Notes under the pieces: model-generated
Databases searched by the model: none
Seen by the model: the letters and a program-made list of their open reading frames with translations, nothing else
What the model was told of the DNA's origin: nothing
Source of the DNA: Clostridia bacterium
Lineage (GTDB): Bacteria; Bacillota; Clostridia; Lachnospirales; Lachnospiraceae
Direction: 5' to 3'
DNA length: 64,000 bases
Assembly: GCA_910575725.1 (NCBI GenBank)
Contig: CAJTFE010000018.1
Location: 1 to 64,000, forward strand
Shown: in pieces, positions 43,245 to 52,488 of the stretch
Numbering within the stretch: the stretch's first letter is position 1
How the letters are laid out: each line of letters begins with the position of its first letter
Position numbers and translations under genes: made by a program

Positions 43245-44726
43245 ATGGATAAAAGTTCCGAATATAACTTGTATAAAGACATACAGACCCGGACAGGCGG
43301 CGAGATTTATCTGGGCGTGGTAGGGCCGGTCCGCACCGGAAAATCTACCTTTATCAAACGGTTTATGGATCTGTGCGTGCTTCCGGGCATTGAGGATGAA
43401 AATGCAAGAACAAGGGCCAGAGATGAACTGCCCCAGTCGGCGGCAGGAAAGACGATTATGACGACAGAGCCCAAATTCATCCCTAAGGAGGCCGTAGAGG
43501 TACGGATTTCCGGCGATGTTGCGGTGAAGGTACGGATGATTGACTGCGTGGGCTTTATGGTGCCTGGATCTGAGGGTCATATGGAGGACGACGCAGAGCG
43601 GATGGTCAAGACGCCCTGGTTCGATTATGAGGTGCCCTTTACCCAGGCGGCAGAGCTGGGGACAAAAAAGGTAATTACGGATCATTCCACCATCGGAATC
43701 GTAGTGACCTGCGACGGTTCCTTTGGGGATATTCCCAGGGACAACTACATAGAACCAGAGGAGCGGACGGTAGGGGAGCTTAAAAAGCTTGGAAAGCCTT
43801 TCGTCATCCTCTTAAATTCCGAGAAGCCCTACAGCGACGCCGTTTCCGGCATGGCAGCCAAGATGGAGGAGAAATACGGCGTTTCCGTGCTGCCGGTGAA
43901 CTGCGAGCAGCTCCGTAAGGAGGATGTCACCCGGATACTGGAGCAGATTCTCTACGAATTCCCTCTGGCTAAAGTGGAATGCTATGTACCGAAATGGGTA
44001 GAAATGCTGCCTATGGAGCACCGCATCAAGCAGGATGTGATTGCAAAGCTTAAGGATCTGGCAGGGAAGCTCAACACCATCCGGGATGTAACACCGGAAA
44101 ACCTTTGGATGGAGAGCGAATTCATTGATCGGATGAAGCTGGATCAGATTCACATGGACAGCGGAACCGCCCGGGTAAATCTGGAGATTGACGATCGCTA
44201 CTATTATGAGCTTTTAAGCGAGCTGACCGGAAGCGAAATTCTGGGCGAATACGAGCTGATGTCCTTGATCCGCGAGCTCTCCAGGATGAAAAAGGAATAC
44301 GAAAAAGTAGCCACCGCTATCACCTCCGTGCGGCAGAAGGGCTACGGCGTCGTGATGCCGGATCAGGAGGAAATCACCTTAGAAGAGCCAGAGCTTATAC
44401 ATCAAGGGAACAAATTCGGCGTCAAAATCCGATCCATTGCGCCAAGCATCCATCTAATCCGTGCAAACATCGAGACAGAAATCGCACCAATCGTAGGAAG
44501 CGAAGATCAGGCCAAAGATCTCATTACATATCTAAAAGACAGCAGCGGAGAAAACGAGAGCATCTGGAGCACAAATATCTTCGGAAAATCAGTAGAAGAG
44601 CTGGTAGAAGACGGAATCCGCGGAAAGATCTATCAAATAGGCGACGAAAGCCAAGTAAAACTACAAGAGACAATGCAAAAAATAGTAAACGACAGCAACG
44701 GCGGGCTAGTTTGCATTATTATCTAG
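43245..44726 (+). CDS. spoIVA: Stage IV sporulation protein A
   Basis: This ATPase of 493 residues self-assembles on the outer forespore membrane and anchors the spore coat. The N-terminal P-loop is VVGPVRTGKSTFIKRF near residue 25, followed by the TRAFAC-like GTPase/ATPase fold with IDCVGFMVPG. The middle and C-terminal domains have the family's usual length, and the C terminus is hydrophobic (GGLVCIII). Its presence shows the organism can make endospores. AAGGGG precedes the ATG. The last 300 bases are notably richer in A than the first 1,100. Confidence 0.97.
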   Translation: MDKSSEYNLYKDIQTRTGGEIYLGVVGPVRTGKSTFIKRFMDLCVLPGIEDENARTRARDELPQSAAGKTIMTTEPKFIPKEAVEVRISGDVAVKVRMIDCVGFMVPGSEGHMEDDAERMVKTPWFDYEVPFTQAAELGTKKVITDHSTIGIVVTCDGSFGDIPRDNYIEPEERTVGELKKLGKPFVILLNSEKPYSDAVSGMAAKMEEKYGVSVLPVNCEQLRKEDVTRILEQILYEFPLAKVECYVPKWVEMLPMEHRIKQDVIAKLKDLAGKLNTIRDVTPENLWMESEFIDRMKLDQIHMDSGTARVNLEIDDRYYYELLSELTGSEILGEYELMSLIRELSRMKKEYEKVATAITSVRQKGYGVVMPDQEEITLEEPELIHQGNKFGVKIRSIAPSIHLIRANIETEIAPIVGSEDQAKDLITYLKDSSGENESIWSTNIFGKSVEELVEDGIRGKIYQIGDESQVKLQETMQKIVNDSNGGLVCIII

Positions 44727-44740
44727 CTACAAGCCGGGCA

Positions 44741-44804
44741 CAAAAGGAAAAGCAAGAGCCGAATGGGGTGCTGGCACACCAGGCGGCTCTTGCTTTTCCT
44801 TTTG
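44741..44804 (+). terminator. Terminator of spoIVA and intergenic hairpins
   Basis: A perfect 21-base stem runs CAAAAGGAAAAGCAAGAGCC plus G at 44741-44761, mirrored at 44784-44804. A second hairpin GGAAAGCC TTC GGCTTTCC follows near 44833-44851. The rest, to 45129, is A-rich and holds no gene I can support. Confidence 0.85.
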
Positions 44805-45129
44805 TATGCGGCGCCAGCCGCAAACCGAGGAAAGCCTTCGGCTTTCCGAGGTGCCCGGCGACCGGAGCCAACCCCCAAAAAAATAAATCTCCACAATTGT
44901 GTTTCAAACAAAAGCAGCTTATAATAATAAAAAAACAACCATATCCTCCCCTGCACAAACCAATTCCCAAAAGCACGCATCAGGAAAACGAGCAGAACAG
45001 CAATAGAAAGGAACATATATTACACGGGACGAAATGACACCGTCTATGAGGGGACGGGCTGTGTGAGATGGATTCTGAGCATTGTACAGCAATAAATTCC
45101 TTATTTTATAAAACAGAGGTGACAAAGCA

Positions 45130-45819
45130 ATGGCGAAAATATTAGTGGTAGAGGATGACCTGCCCTTAAGCACCGGGCTGTGCTTCGAATTGGATACAAG
45201 CGGCTATCTGACCGTGGCCGCTTATAACTGTCAGAAGGCCTTAAAGCTTATAAAAATCGATCATTTCGATCTGGCAATCCTGGATATCAACCTTCCCGAC
45301 GGCGACGGCTTTGAACTTTGCCGGGAAATAAAAAAGGAACAGCCGCAGCTTCCGGTGCTCTTTCTGACTGCCAAGGATCTGGAACAGGATGTATTAAAGG
45401 GCTTTGATCTGGGCGCAGACGACTATGTCACCAAGCCCTTTCATATGCAGATCCTAAAGCGCCGTGTGGAGGTTGCGCTGCGCCGGGGAGCCGGGAATGC
45501 CAAGGCTTTGGAGGAAGGATATGACGATGGATTTCTGCGCCTGGATTTTCGTACCCTTACGGCTGTCCGGAACGGGGAGCAGCAGCCGATGACGCCCAAC
45601 GAATATAAGCTGCTTAAGATTCTGACCGCCCACGCCGGCAATCTGGTAACGCGTCAAATCCTGTTGGAAAAGCTGTGGGACTGCGACGGAAACTATGTTG
45701 ACGACCATACGCTGACCGTGACTATGAACCGGCTGCGGGCAAAGATTGAGGACGTGAGCCATTCTTATATCCGGACGGTACGGGGGATGGGCTATATCTG
45801 GACAGGGGAAAAGCTATGA
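45130..45819 (+). CDS. OmpR/PhoB-type response regulator
   Basis: The protein has 229 residues. The receiver has acidic E8, D9, D10, phosphoacceptor D52 (AILDINLPDGDG) and K102 in VTKPFH. The winged helix at the C terminus has DDHTLTVTMNRLRAKIED. It overlaps the kinase gene by four bases (ATGA). It probably switches on the ABC genes at 46917-51085 in response to a cell-wall-active compound. Confidence 0.93.
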   Translation: MAKILVVEDDLPLSTGLCFELDTSGYLTVAAYNCQKALKLIKIDHFDLAILDINLPDGDGFELCREIKKEQPQLPVLFLTAKDLEQDVLKGFDLGADDYVTKPFHMQILKRRVEVALRRGAGNAKALEEGYDDGFLRLDFRTLTAVRNGEQQPMTPNEYKLLKILTAHAGNLVTRQILLEKLWDCDGNYVDDHTLTVTMNRLRAKIEDVSHSYIRTVRGMGYIWTGEKL

Positions 45820-46838
45820 GGAGGCTTGGGCTTAAGTGTATACCAGCGAATGTCCTGTTGTCGATTACAGCCCTTCTGCTTATTTTTGCAGGAGTGCTGT
45901 GGGATTATCTGCCCTATTTCGTAATACAGATGATGCTTCCGGTGTCCGGCGCTTTGGTTCTGCTTCTGACAGTCCAATGGAGCAGGAGCCAGAGACAGCA
46001 GGAAGCTGAGTTTGCAAATGATATCTGTGAGACGGTGGATGCTCTTATGGACGGACGCGAGACAAAATGCTTTCAGCCCTATGAAGATTCAGAGGCTTCC
46101 AAGGTACAGGGGAAGCTTTTGCAGTATTATGACCTTATGCAGGAGGGGCAAAGGCAGAGCGAGCAGGATAAACAGACGATCCAGGAGCTGGTCAGTGATA
46201 TTTCCCACCAGGTGAAAACACCTGTTGCGAATATCCGCATGTTTACGGGGATTTTGCAGGAACATTCGCTGTCCTGTGAAAAGCAGGCGGAATTTCTTGC
46301 TACAATGGCTGCTCAGGTTGATAAACTAGATTTTCTTATGCAGTCCCTGATTAAAATGTCCCGTCTGGAGACAGGGACATTTGCCATACATATGGAAGAA
46401 GGCAGCTTATACAATACCATTGCGGAGGCGGTGAACAGTGTCTGGGCCAAGGCGGATCAGAAGCATATCCGCATGGAAGTGGAATGTGACAGCCAGATAA
46501 GAGTTAAGCATGACGCAAAATGGACGTCGGAGGCTCTTGGGAATATTCTGGATAATGCCGTAAAGTATACGCCGGAGGGCGGATCGGTTTGCGTGCGTGT
46601 CCGTCCATGGCATTTTTATACCCGGATTGATATAGAGGATACGGGGATTGGAATTGCGAAGGAGCACTACCATGACGTGTTCCGGCGGTTTTACCGGGGC
46701 GGGGAGAAGGCTTCTTCGGAAGGCGTCGGGCTTGGACTTTACCTGGCCAGAGGGATTATTATGCGGCAGATGGGATATATCAGTGTGAAATCGGAGGCTG
46801 GGAAGGGGACTGTGTTTTCGGTGTTTCTGCTGAACTGA
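45816..46838 (+). CDS. Sensor histidine kinase with two N-terminal helices
   Basis: The protein has 340 residues. Two membrane helices lie close together (about residues 12-30 and 34-54) with almost no external loop. Dimerisation domain phosphoacceptor is H131 in VSDISHQVKTPVANIRM. HATPase motifs NILDNAVKYTPEGG and GVGLGLYLARGI follow. The short sensor region suggests it reads the state of an ABC transporter partner or the membrane itself, as in intramembrane-sensing kinases. Translationally coupled to the regulator. Confidence 0.92.
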   Translation: MRRLGLKCIPANVLLSITALLLIFAGVLWDYLPYFVIQMMLPVSGALVLLLTVQWSRSQRQQEAEFANDICETVDALMDGRETKCFQPYEDSEASKVQGKLLQYYDLMQEGQRQSEQDKQTIQELVSDISHQVKTPVANIRMFTGILQEHSLSCEKQAEFLATMAAQVDKLDFLMQSLIKMSRLETGTFAIHMEEGSLYNTIAEAVNSVWAKADQKHIRMEVECDSQIRVKHDAKWTSEALGNILDNAVKYTPEGGSVCVRVRPWHFYTRIDIEDTGIGIAKEHYHDVFRRFYRGGEKASSEGVGLGLYLARGIIMRQMGYISVKSEAGKGTVFSVFLLN

Positions 46839-46916
46839 GCTTTATCTATTTCCTGCCAGCGCTATATGGAAAGCTGTTTATATAAGACGGTACAAGGATA
46901 GAGAGAGGATGGAGCA

Positions 46917-47582
46917 GTGGATATTGTTGAGATTTATCATTTAAAAAAATATTTTTGGGAAGGTGTTCGGCAGATTAAGGCCCTTGACGGGATTGATCTG
47001 GCTATTGAGAAGGGGCGGCTGACTGCGATTACCGGGGCTTCCGGGTCAGGGAAAACAACGCTTCTCAATACAATTGGAGGATTGTATCGGCCTACCCAGG
47101 GAGAGGTCTGGGTTGACGGGATTAATCTGGGGGAATTGTCCGAGGAGCAGCTGACGGTTTTCCGGCGCAGGAAGGTGGGGTTTGTTTTTCAGGATTATAA
47201 CTTGATTCCGGAGCTGACGGTTCGGGAGAATATTTTGTTTCCGCTGGCCTTGGACGGGCTGCGGACGGATGAGGTTTTTTTTCGGGAGATTGTGGGGCTT
47301 TTGGGGCTTGAACCTAGATTGGGCGCTTATTCTTATGAGCTTTCCGGAGGGGAACGGCAGTGTGCGGCTATAGCGAGGGCTTTGATTACAAGGCCTTCTA
47401 TTATTTTGGCGGATGAACCGACGGGGAGCCTGGATGTGAGGTCGGGGCAGAATGTGGCTGGGGTTTTGAAAATGGCGGTGGAGGTGTTTCGGCAGACGGT
47501 TGTGATGGTTACGCACAATTTGGAGGCTGCGCAGGTGGCGGAACGGGTGGTGGGGATGAAGGATGGGAGGGCGGACGATTAG
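46917..47582 (+). CDS. MacB/LolD-type ABC ATPase
   Basis: The protein has 221 residues. Walker A is TGASGSGKTTLLNTIGG, the Q-loop is VGFVFQDYNLIPEL, the signature is LSGGERQCAAIARAL and Walker B is [12 protein letters not shown]. The start is GTG 46917 with GAGAGG upstream. It is one of two similar ATPases on either side of the FtsX permease at 47766. The stop codon forms part of a perfect 24-base inverted repeat (47577-47628). Confidence 0.9.
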   Translation: MDIVEIYHLKKYFWEGVRQIKALDGIDLAIEKGRLTAITGASGSGKTTLLNTIGGLYRPTQGEVWVDGINLGELSEEQLTVFRRRKVGFVFQDYNLIPELTVRENILFPLALDGLRTDEVFFREIVGLLGLEPRLGAYSYELSGGERQCAAIARALITRPSIILADEPTGSLDVRSGQNVAGVLKMAVEVFRQTVVMVTHNLEAAQVAERVVGMKDGRADD

Positions 47583-47628
47583 GGGCTTTGGCAAAGGCTG
47601 CCGTCAGCCTTTGCCAAAGCCCCTAATC
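47577..47628. terminator. Perfect inverted repeat containing the ATPase stop codon
   Basis: The 24-base arms (47577-47600 and 47605-47628) pair perfectly around the loop CCGT. The left arm starts GATTAGGGGCTTTGG, in which GAT-TAG is the last codon and stop of the ATPase gene. There is no T tract, so it may act as a weak terminator or message-stability hairpin between ATPase and permease. Confidence 0.85.
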
Positions 47629-47765
47629 TGGTATTGGAGAGGGTTTGGTACAAAAGTGTGACTTTTGTGTGCCTTGGGTGTGATGTTTGGGTGGTATGGT
47701 GGTATTGGTTGGGGATTAGGAGGGTTGGTGGTGGGCGGGGGAATGGTTATTTGGGAGGGTTGTTT

Positions 47766-50363
47766 ATGGATGATATGCTGAAGGTTTTGACGAGGCGGAG
47801 TTTTGGGGCTGGGAAGGCTCGGAATTTCATGGCGGTTTTGGCGATTGCTTTGACGGCGGTGCTTTTTACGGGGATTACGACGATTGTGATTGGGACTTCG
47901 CAGTCTTTTACTTTGACGATGCAGATGCAGAAGATGAGCCGGTCGGATGGGGAGCTTCGGTATATGACGGAGGATCAGTTTGAGGCTTTGCGGCGGGCGG
48001 ATTTTGTGAAGGAGGCTGGACTGCGGCTTCCGGTTGGGTTTCTTTCGAATACCAGGCGGCATAATGTGGAGCTGGATGTGGCGGATGAAATTCAGGCTGG
48101 ACTGACTTTCTGCCTGCCTGTTTATGGCAGGGCTCCGGAAAGGGCTAATGAGGTGGTGGCCTCGGATGCGGCCCTGCGTGATCTGGGGGTGGAGCCGGAG
48201 GCTGGGGCGGAGATTTTAATTGAGTTTTCGGCTCATGGGAAGGAGTATGCGCTTCCTATGGTGGTTTCCGGCTGGTATAAGGCGCTTAACGGCCAGATGA
48301 GTGTGATGTGGGCAGGGACTGCTTTTCGGGATGCTTATCCGGAGATTTTCCGTTATACGTACGGGGAGGATCGGGATATGGCCGGGACGTATTTTTCGGA
48401 TTTTACGGCTCGCAGCGGGGCTGGCTTGGAGAGGAAACTTGCGGATCTGGTTTCTGAGCTTGGCGGTCAATCGGATGATGTGCAGGCGTCTGATTATCTG
48501 CAGGCTGTGGTGAATCAGGTGACGAATGCGCAGCCAAGTTTTTTCCAAGCTGCTGCGGTGGCGTTTTTCGGCTTGCTGTTTATGGTTTGTGGGTATCTGC
48601 TGATTTTTAATGTGTTTGATATTGCCGTTATGCAGGATATCCGCCGTTTTGGACTGTACCGTACGATTGGCATGAGCCGGAAACAGGTACGTGGAATGGT
48701 GAACCGGCAGGCGTTCTGGCTTAGCTGTATGGGGATTCCAGCAGGCCTTTTGATTGGCTTTTTTGCAGGGAAGGCGGCGCTGCCTTTGATGATGAGTATG
48801 GTGGCTACGGAGTATCGGTATCTTTCGGCGGATGTTTCGCCTTCGCCCTTGCTGTTTGTGATTGCGGCGGCTTTGACGGGGCTGACGGTTTTTGGCAGTA
48901 CGCGCAAGCCTGTCCGGGTCGCGGCGAATACGCCCCCCATTGAGGCGTTTCGCTATGTGGAGAGCGCCGGAGGGCGGCGTGCTTCCCGTAAGAGCGCCCT
49001 GGGCGCGGATATCCGGCGGCTGGCCTGGTCAAATCTGGGAAGGAACAGACGGCGGACGGCGTTTATTATGCTTTCTTTGATGCTGTGTGTGGTGCTTCTC
49101 AATTGTGCCGGCACGGCGGCGGACAGTATGGATGTGGAGAAAGAGACGGCTTTTATGATCCGCACGGATTTTGCGGTGGTAAATGCAGTCAGCACCAACA
49201 ATACAAAGGGGTTTGCACACCGATCCGACGGGCTCCGGCCTGAGACGATTGCAGAGATTGCCGCCAGGCCCGGTGTTACCGGGGGCTCTGTAATCTACAA
49301 GAATACAGCGGAGGATGGGGATGTCACGTATGATTTTGATTTCGGCCGTGCTATGACGGGGGAAACCTTTGTGAATGATTACAGTGGGCTTACCTTTGGC
49401 TTTGACGAGGTCTATAACAGACACGGCCTTGGAAATGATGGGCGTTTTATTTGTAATGTGTATGGGATGGAGGAGACGGCCCTTTCCCGGATGGATCTGC
49501 GTGAGGGGGAGACAGATGCCCATGGGCTTTATGAGAAAATGTCCCGGGGAGAGGGCGTTTTGGCTGGCGTTCCTGTAGAACGAAGGGATATGTCTCTGCT
49601 GCCGATTTTAGATCTGGTGGAAGTGGGCGATGTGATTACGGTTTACAAAAAAGGTGTGCCGGTGATGGAACTGCCGGTGCTGGCAAAAGCGGCTCTTTCC
49701 AGTGACGATGAGGAGATTGGCTATACGGTAAACGGCGTCAATGAGGTTGGGGGAGACAGCCTGTTTTTATACCTTCCGGCCAGTGTTTATGAGGAGCTTT
49801 ATGAGGAACCGACGGTTTACAAGTATTCCTTTGATGTGGAAGAGGGGTATGAGGAGGAGATGACGGCGTTTTTGGAGGAGTTTATGGAGCATACAGACTC
49901 GGATATCAATTATCTTTCGGCCAGGGCTGCCCGTGAAAGCTCCAAGGGGACGCAGAGGATGATTCGTTTTGTGGGCGGATTTGTAGGGCTGATTTTCGGC
50001 TTGGCCGGGGTGCTGAACCTGATGAATACCATCATTACCACTATTTTGACCCGCCGCCATGAGTTTGCGGCCATGGAGAGTGTAGGCATGACCAGGGGGC
50101 AGCTGACGAAAATGATGGTGTATGAGGGTGTTTATTATGCGGCCGTGGCTTGTGTTCTGGGTGTGATTCTGGCGGCGGTATTGGATCTGACCTTGGTGAA
50201 GGGGCTGGTGGATTCGATGTGGCAGTTTACCTTCCATTTTACACTGGCGCCGGCTCTGGCAGCCTGTGCTGTCCTGCTGCTTGTATCAGCGGTTGTTCCG
50301 GTTTTGGCTCTGCGCTGTTTTCACAAGGGCAGTATTGTGGAGCTGCTTCGTATGGCGGAGTAA
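47766..50363 (+). CDS. FtsX-like ABC permease
   Basis: The protein has 865 residues. There is a helix near the N terminus (MAVLAIALTAVLFTGITTIV), a large external domain, three helices in the middle (from about 255), a second external domain, and three C-terminal helices ending in a CFHKGSIVELLR tail. This double-FtsX architecture is used by peptide-exporting or lipid-handling MacB-like systems. ATG 47766 has GGGAGG seven bases upstream. The longer frame from 47634 reads a G/T-rich leader. The first third of the gene is strongly G and T rich on this strand. Confidence 0.88.
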   Translation: MDDMLKVLTRRSFGAGKARNFMAVLAIALTAVLFTGITTIVIGTSQSFTLTMQMQKMSRSDGELRYMTEDQFEALRRADFVKEAGLRLPVGFLSNTRRHNVELDVADEIQAGLTFCLPVYGRAPERANEVVASDAALRDLGVEPEAGAEILIEFSAHGKEYALPMVVSGWYKALNGQMSVMWAGTAFRDAYPEIFRYTYGEDRDMAGTYFSDFTARSGAGLERKLADLVSELGGQSDDVQASDYLQAVVNQVTNAQPSFFQAAAVAFFGLLFMVCGYLLIFNVFDIAVMQDIRRFGLYRTIGMSRKQVRGMVNRQAFWLSCMGIPAGLLIGFFAGKAALPLMMSMVATEYRYLSADVSPSPLLFVIAAALTGLTVFGSTRKPVRVAANTPPIEAFRYVESAGGRRASRKSALGADIRRLAWSNLGRNRRRTAFIMLSLMLCVVLLNCAGTAADSMDVEKETAFMIRTDFAVVNAVSTNNTKGFAHRSDGLRPETIAEIAARPGVTGGSVIYKNTAEDGDVTYDFDFGRAMTGETFVNDYSGLTFGFDEVYNRHGLGNDGRFICNVYGMEETALSRMDLREGETDAHGLYEKMSRGEGVLAGVPVERRDMSLLPILDLVEVGDVITVYKKGVPVMELPVLAKAALSSDDEEIGYTVNGVNEVGGDSLFLYLPASVYEELYEEPTVYKYSFDVEEGYEEEMTAFLEEFMEHTDSDINYLSARAARESSKGTQRMIRFVGGFVGLIFGLAGVLNLMNTIITTILTRRHEFAAMESVGMTRGQLTKMMVYEGVYYAAVACVLGVILAAVLDLTLVKGLVDSMWQFTFHFTLAPALAACAVLLLVSAVVPVLALRCFHKGSIVELLRMAE

Positions 50364-50416
50364 AGTGGTTATTGTTTACGTGCCACTGTTCCGCAAGGTG
50401 AGAAAGGGGAAAAATA

Positions 50417-51085
50417 ATGGAGAGTATTTTAAGGGCGGCTGGCCTTAAGAAGTATTATGGAAGCGGCGATACCCAGGTCCGCGCCTTGGACGGGGTGGAT
50501 CTGGAAATTGAACAAGGGACATTTACTGCCATTATCGGCACATCGGGAAGCGGAAAGTCTACCCTGCTGAATATGCTTGGGGGATTGGATATTCCTACAG
50601 AGGGAAGTGTGCGGATCGGCGGCACGGAGCTTGCCGGGCTGAACCGGGATGAGGCGACGGTTTTCCGGCGGAAGCAGATAGGCTTTGTTTTTCAGAATTA
50701 CAATCTGATTCCGGTTTTGACGGTGTGGGAGAATATAGTCTTTCCCCTGTCTCTGGATGGGCAGAAGCCGGATCGGGCTTTTGTGGAAAAGGTAGTGAAG
50801 CTTCTGGGACTGGAGGATAAGCTTGACAGCCTGCCGGGGCACCTTTCCGGCGGACAGCAGCAGCGCGTGGCCATTGCAAGGGCGATGGCTTCGAAACCCT
50901 CTATTATTTTGGCGGATGAGCCTACGGGCAATCTGGATTCCAAGACCAGCGATGATGTGATTGGGCTCTTGAAGATGACCAGCGAGGAATTTGGGCAGAC
51001 GATTGTGATGATTACTCACAATCCGGAGATTGCACAGATGGCGGATCGGATTGTGCGGATTGAGGATGGGCGGATTGTGGCATAG
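50417..51085 (+). CDS. MacB/LolD-type ABC ATPase (second copy)
   Basis: The protein has 222 residues and is closely related to the 46917 ATPase. Walker A is [16 protein letters not shown], the signature is [14 protein letters not shown] and Walker B is [13 protein letters not shown]. It follows the permease with a good AAGGGGAAA ribosome site. Having the permease between two ATPase genes suggests either a heterodimer or gene duplication. A terminator lies after it at 51131. Confidence 0.92.
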   Translation: MESILRAAGLKKYYGSGDTQVRALDGVDLEIEQGTFTAIIGTSGSGKSTLLNMLGGLDIPTEGSVRIGGTELAGLNRDEATVFRRKQIGFVFQNYNLIPVLTVWENIVFPLSLDGQKPDRAFVEKVVKLLGLEDKLDSLPGHLSGGQQQRVAIARAMASKPSIILADEPTGNLDSKTSDDVIGLLKMTSEEFGQTIVMITHNPEIAQMADRIVRIEDGRIVA

Positions 51086-51130
51086 GGAGAGCCTGTGAGG
51101 ATATGGCGGATAAGTGAATAAGAATTTTGG

Positions 51131-51175
51131 ATACCCCCAATGGATAGGAGATCGTTTCCTGTAAATTGGGGGTAT
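51131..51175 (+). terminator. Terminator after the first ABC module
   Basis: ATACCCCCAA and TTGGGGGTAT form a perfect ten-base stem around a 25-base loop, followed by GTGTTTG. Between 51176 and 51276 only AT-rich DNA with a T tract is seen. Confidence 0.7.
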
Positions 51176-51276
51176 GTGTTTGCCATGGGCGGGATTTTGG
51201 GATAAAATAGGATTTAAATTTATTTTTTTATTGAAAACTGTAACGAACCCTCTTTTTTTAACACCTATTTATGAAA

Positions 51277-51409
51277 ATGCACAAAAAACATGTGCAGATC
51301 AAGGAAACACCCTGCGGGTATACCTATATGCACAAAAAACATGTGCAGATTAAGGAAACACCCTACGGGTATACCTATATGCACAAAAAACATGTGCAGA
51401 TTAAGGAAA
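51277..51409 (+). repeat. 51-base tandem repeat (2.6 units) before the sigma factor gene
   Basis: Units start at 51277, 51328 and 51379. Each begins ATGCACAAAAAACATGTGCA, which can fold (TGCAC/GTGCA), and continues to AAGGAAACACCCT-CGGGTAT. The unit is 17 codons long and in frame with the sigma factor gene, giving MHKKHVQIKETPxGYTY. The third unit breaks off at AAGGAAAGGAGG, which is the sigma gene's ribosome site. Confidence 0.9.
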
Positions 51410-51423
51410 GGAGGATACGGAAA

Positions 51424-51912
51424 ATGGAGTCTCTTGAGGAAATCTATCAGAAGCATGCTCAGACCGTGTATGCGTTTTTGCTGAGCAGAACCCGGAATCA
51501 GGATTTGGCGGAGGAATTGACCCAGGAGACATTCTTCCAGGCTGTCAGAACCATTGATACCTTCCGGGGCGATAGTAAGCTCTCCACCTGGCTGTGCGGA
51601 ATTGCCAGAAATCTCTGGCTTGCACACCTCAGAGAGAGCCGCAGGACACAGCCCTTGGAGGAAACGGCAGATATGGCAAAAGCCTCCTCACCGGAGGAAG
51701 AGCTAAGCCTTCAGTGGGACAATCTGGAGATCCTAAAGCTGCTTCACGGCCTGAAGGAGCCGGCCCGGGAGGTTATGTATCTGCGGCTGATTGGAAATCT
51801 CACCTTTGGACAGATTGGAGAGATTATGGGAAAGAGTGAAAACTGGGCCCGGGTGAATTTTTACCGGGGAAAAGAAATTATTAGAAGGGAGGCAGAGAAG
51901 CATGAAACATAG
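51424..51912 (+). CDS. ECF-type RNA polymerase sigma factor
   Basis: The protein has 162 residues. Region 2 has EIYQKHAQTVYAFLLSRTRN then DLAEELTQETFFQA, and region 4 has LKEPAREVMYLRLIGNLTFG then QIGEIMGKSENWARV. ATG 51424 has AAAGGAGG nine bases before it. A longer product starting at 51271 and including the 17-residue repeats is open but lacks a ribosome site of its own. Its end overlaps the anti-sigma gene by 11 bases. Confidence 0.9.
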   Translation: MESLEEIYQKHAQTVYAFLLSRTRNQDLAEELTQETFFQAVRTIDTFRGDSKLSTWLCGIARNLWLAHLRESRRTQPLEETADMAKASSPEEELSLQWDNLEILKLLHGLKEPAREVMYLRLIGNLTFGQIGEIMGKSENWARVNFYRGKEIIRREAEKHET

Positions 51913-52360
51913 CATTTCCTGTGCGATGGCACGAGATCTGGCTCCGCTGTATGCGGAAAACCTTGTATCCGGGGAGACCAGGGGAGAGCTTGAGGCACAT
52001 TTAAAGACCTGTGAATCGTGCAGAGCCTATTATCAGAGAATTACAGAGAAAATGGAGGGGGATTCTATGGAAACGGCAAGACAGGAAGCAATGGAAATTG
52101 ATTATATGAAACGGATACGGGCATATCAGAGAACCAACGCCATTCTGGGGGGGATTGTAAGCTTCTTACTGGGGATGCTTCTGCCTGTCGGGTTTCTTGG
52201 ATTGTCTGTATTTGTGATGCAGAGCGGATTCAGCGATTACCATTGGGCCCGCCTGCAGTTGATGTGGCCCATAGTGCTTTTGCGGATGGCGGTGTCGGGG
52301 ATTGTGGTATGTCTTATTTATTGTGGGGTGAATCGGATGCTTCGCAGGAAATTTTCTTAA
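51902..52360 (+). CDS. Anti-sigma factor with zinc-finger (zf-HC2) domain
   Basis: The protein has 152 residues. The N-terminal zinc-binding anti-sigma domain has H33-x3-C37-x2-C40 in LEAHLKTCESCRAYY. Two membrane helices follow (about residues 79-101 and 118-140). It would sequester the sigma factor encoded just upstream and release it on a membrane signal. Translational coupling through the 11-base overlap fits a fixed ratio of the two. Confidence 0.88.
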   Translation: MKHSISCAMARDLAPLYAENLVSGETRGELEAHLKTCESCRAYYQRITEKMEGDSMETARQEAMEIDYMKRIRAYQRTNAILGGIVSFLLGMLLPVGFLGLSVFVMQSGFSDYHWARLQLMWPIVLLRMAVSGIVVCLIYCGVNRMLRRKFS

Positions 52361-52412
52361 AAGCCAGGGGATATTTTCATTTTCGTCCTAGAGCCGAAGC
52401 TAAGCCTTTCAC

Positions 52413-52440
52413 TTGCACAAACTTGGGAACGTGTTATACT
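52413..52440 (+). promoter_or_regulatory. Promoter of the BceRS-type two-component genes
   Basis: TTGCAC (52413-52418) and TATACT (52435-52440) are 16 bases apart, 48 bases before the regulator start. Confidence 0.65.
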
Positions 52441-52488
52441 AAAACAGAAAATAATTTACAAGAAGAAAGCAGGGGAACGGAGATTATA

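Noticed and set aside
51277..51409. CRISPR array
   Set aside because: The units are directly adjacent with no unique spacers, and no cas gene is present.
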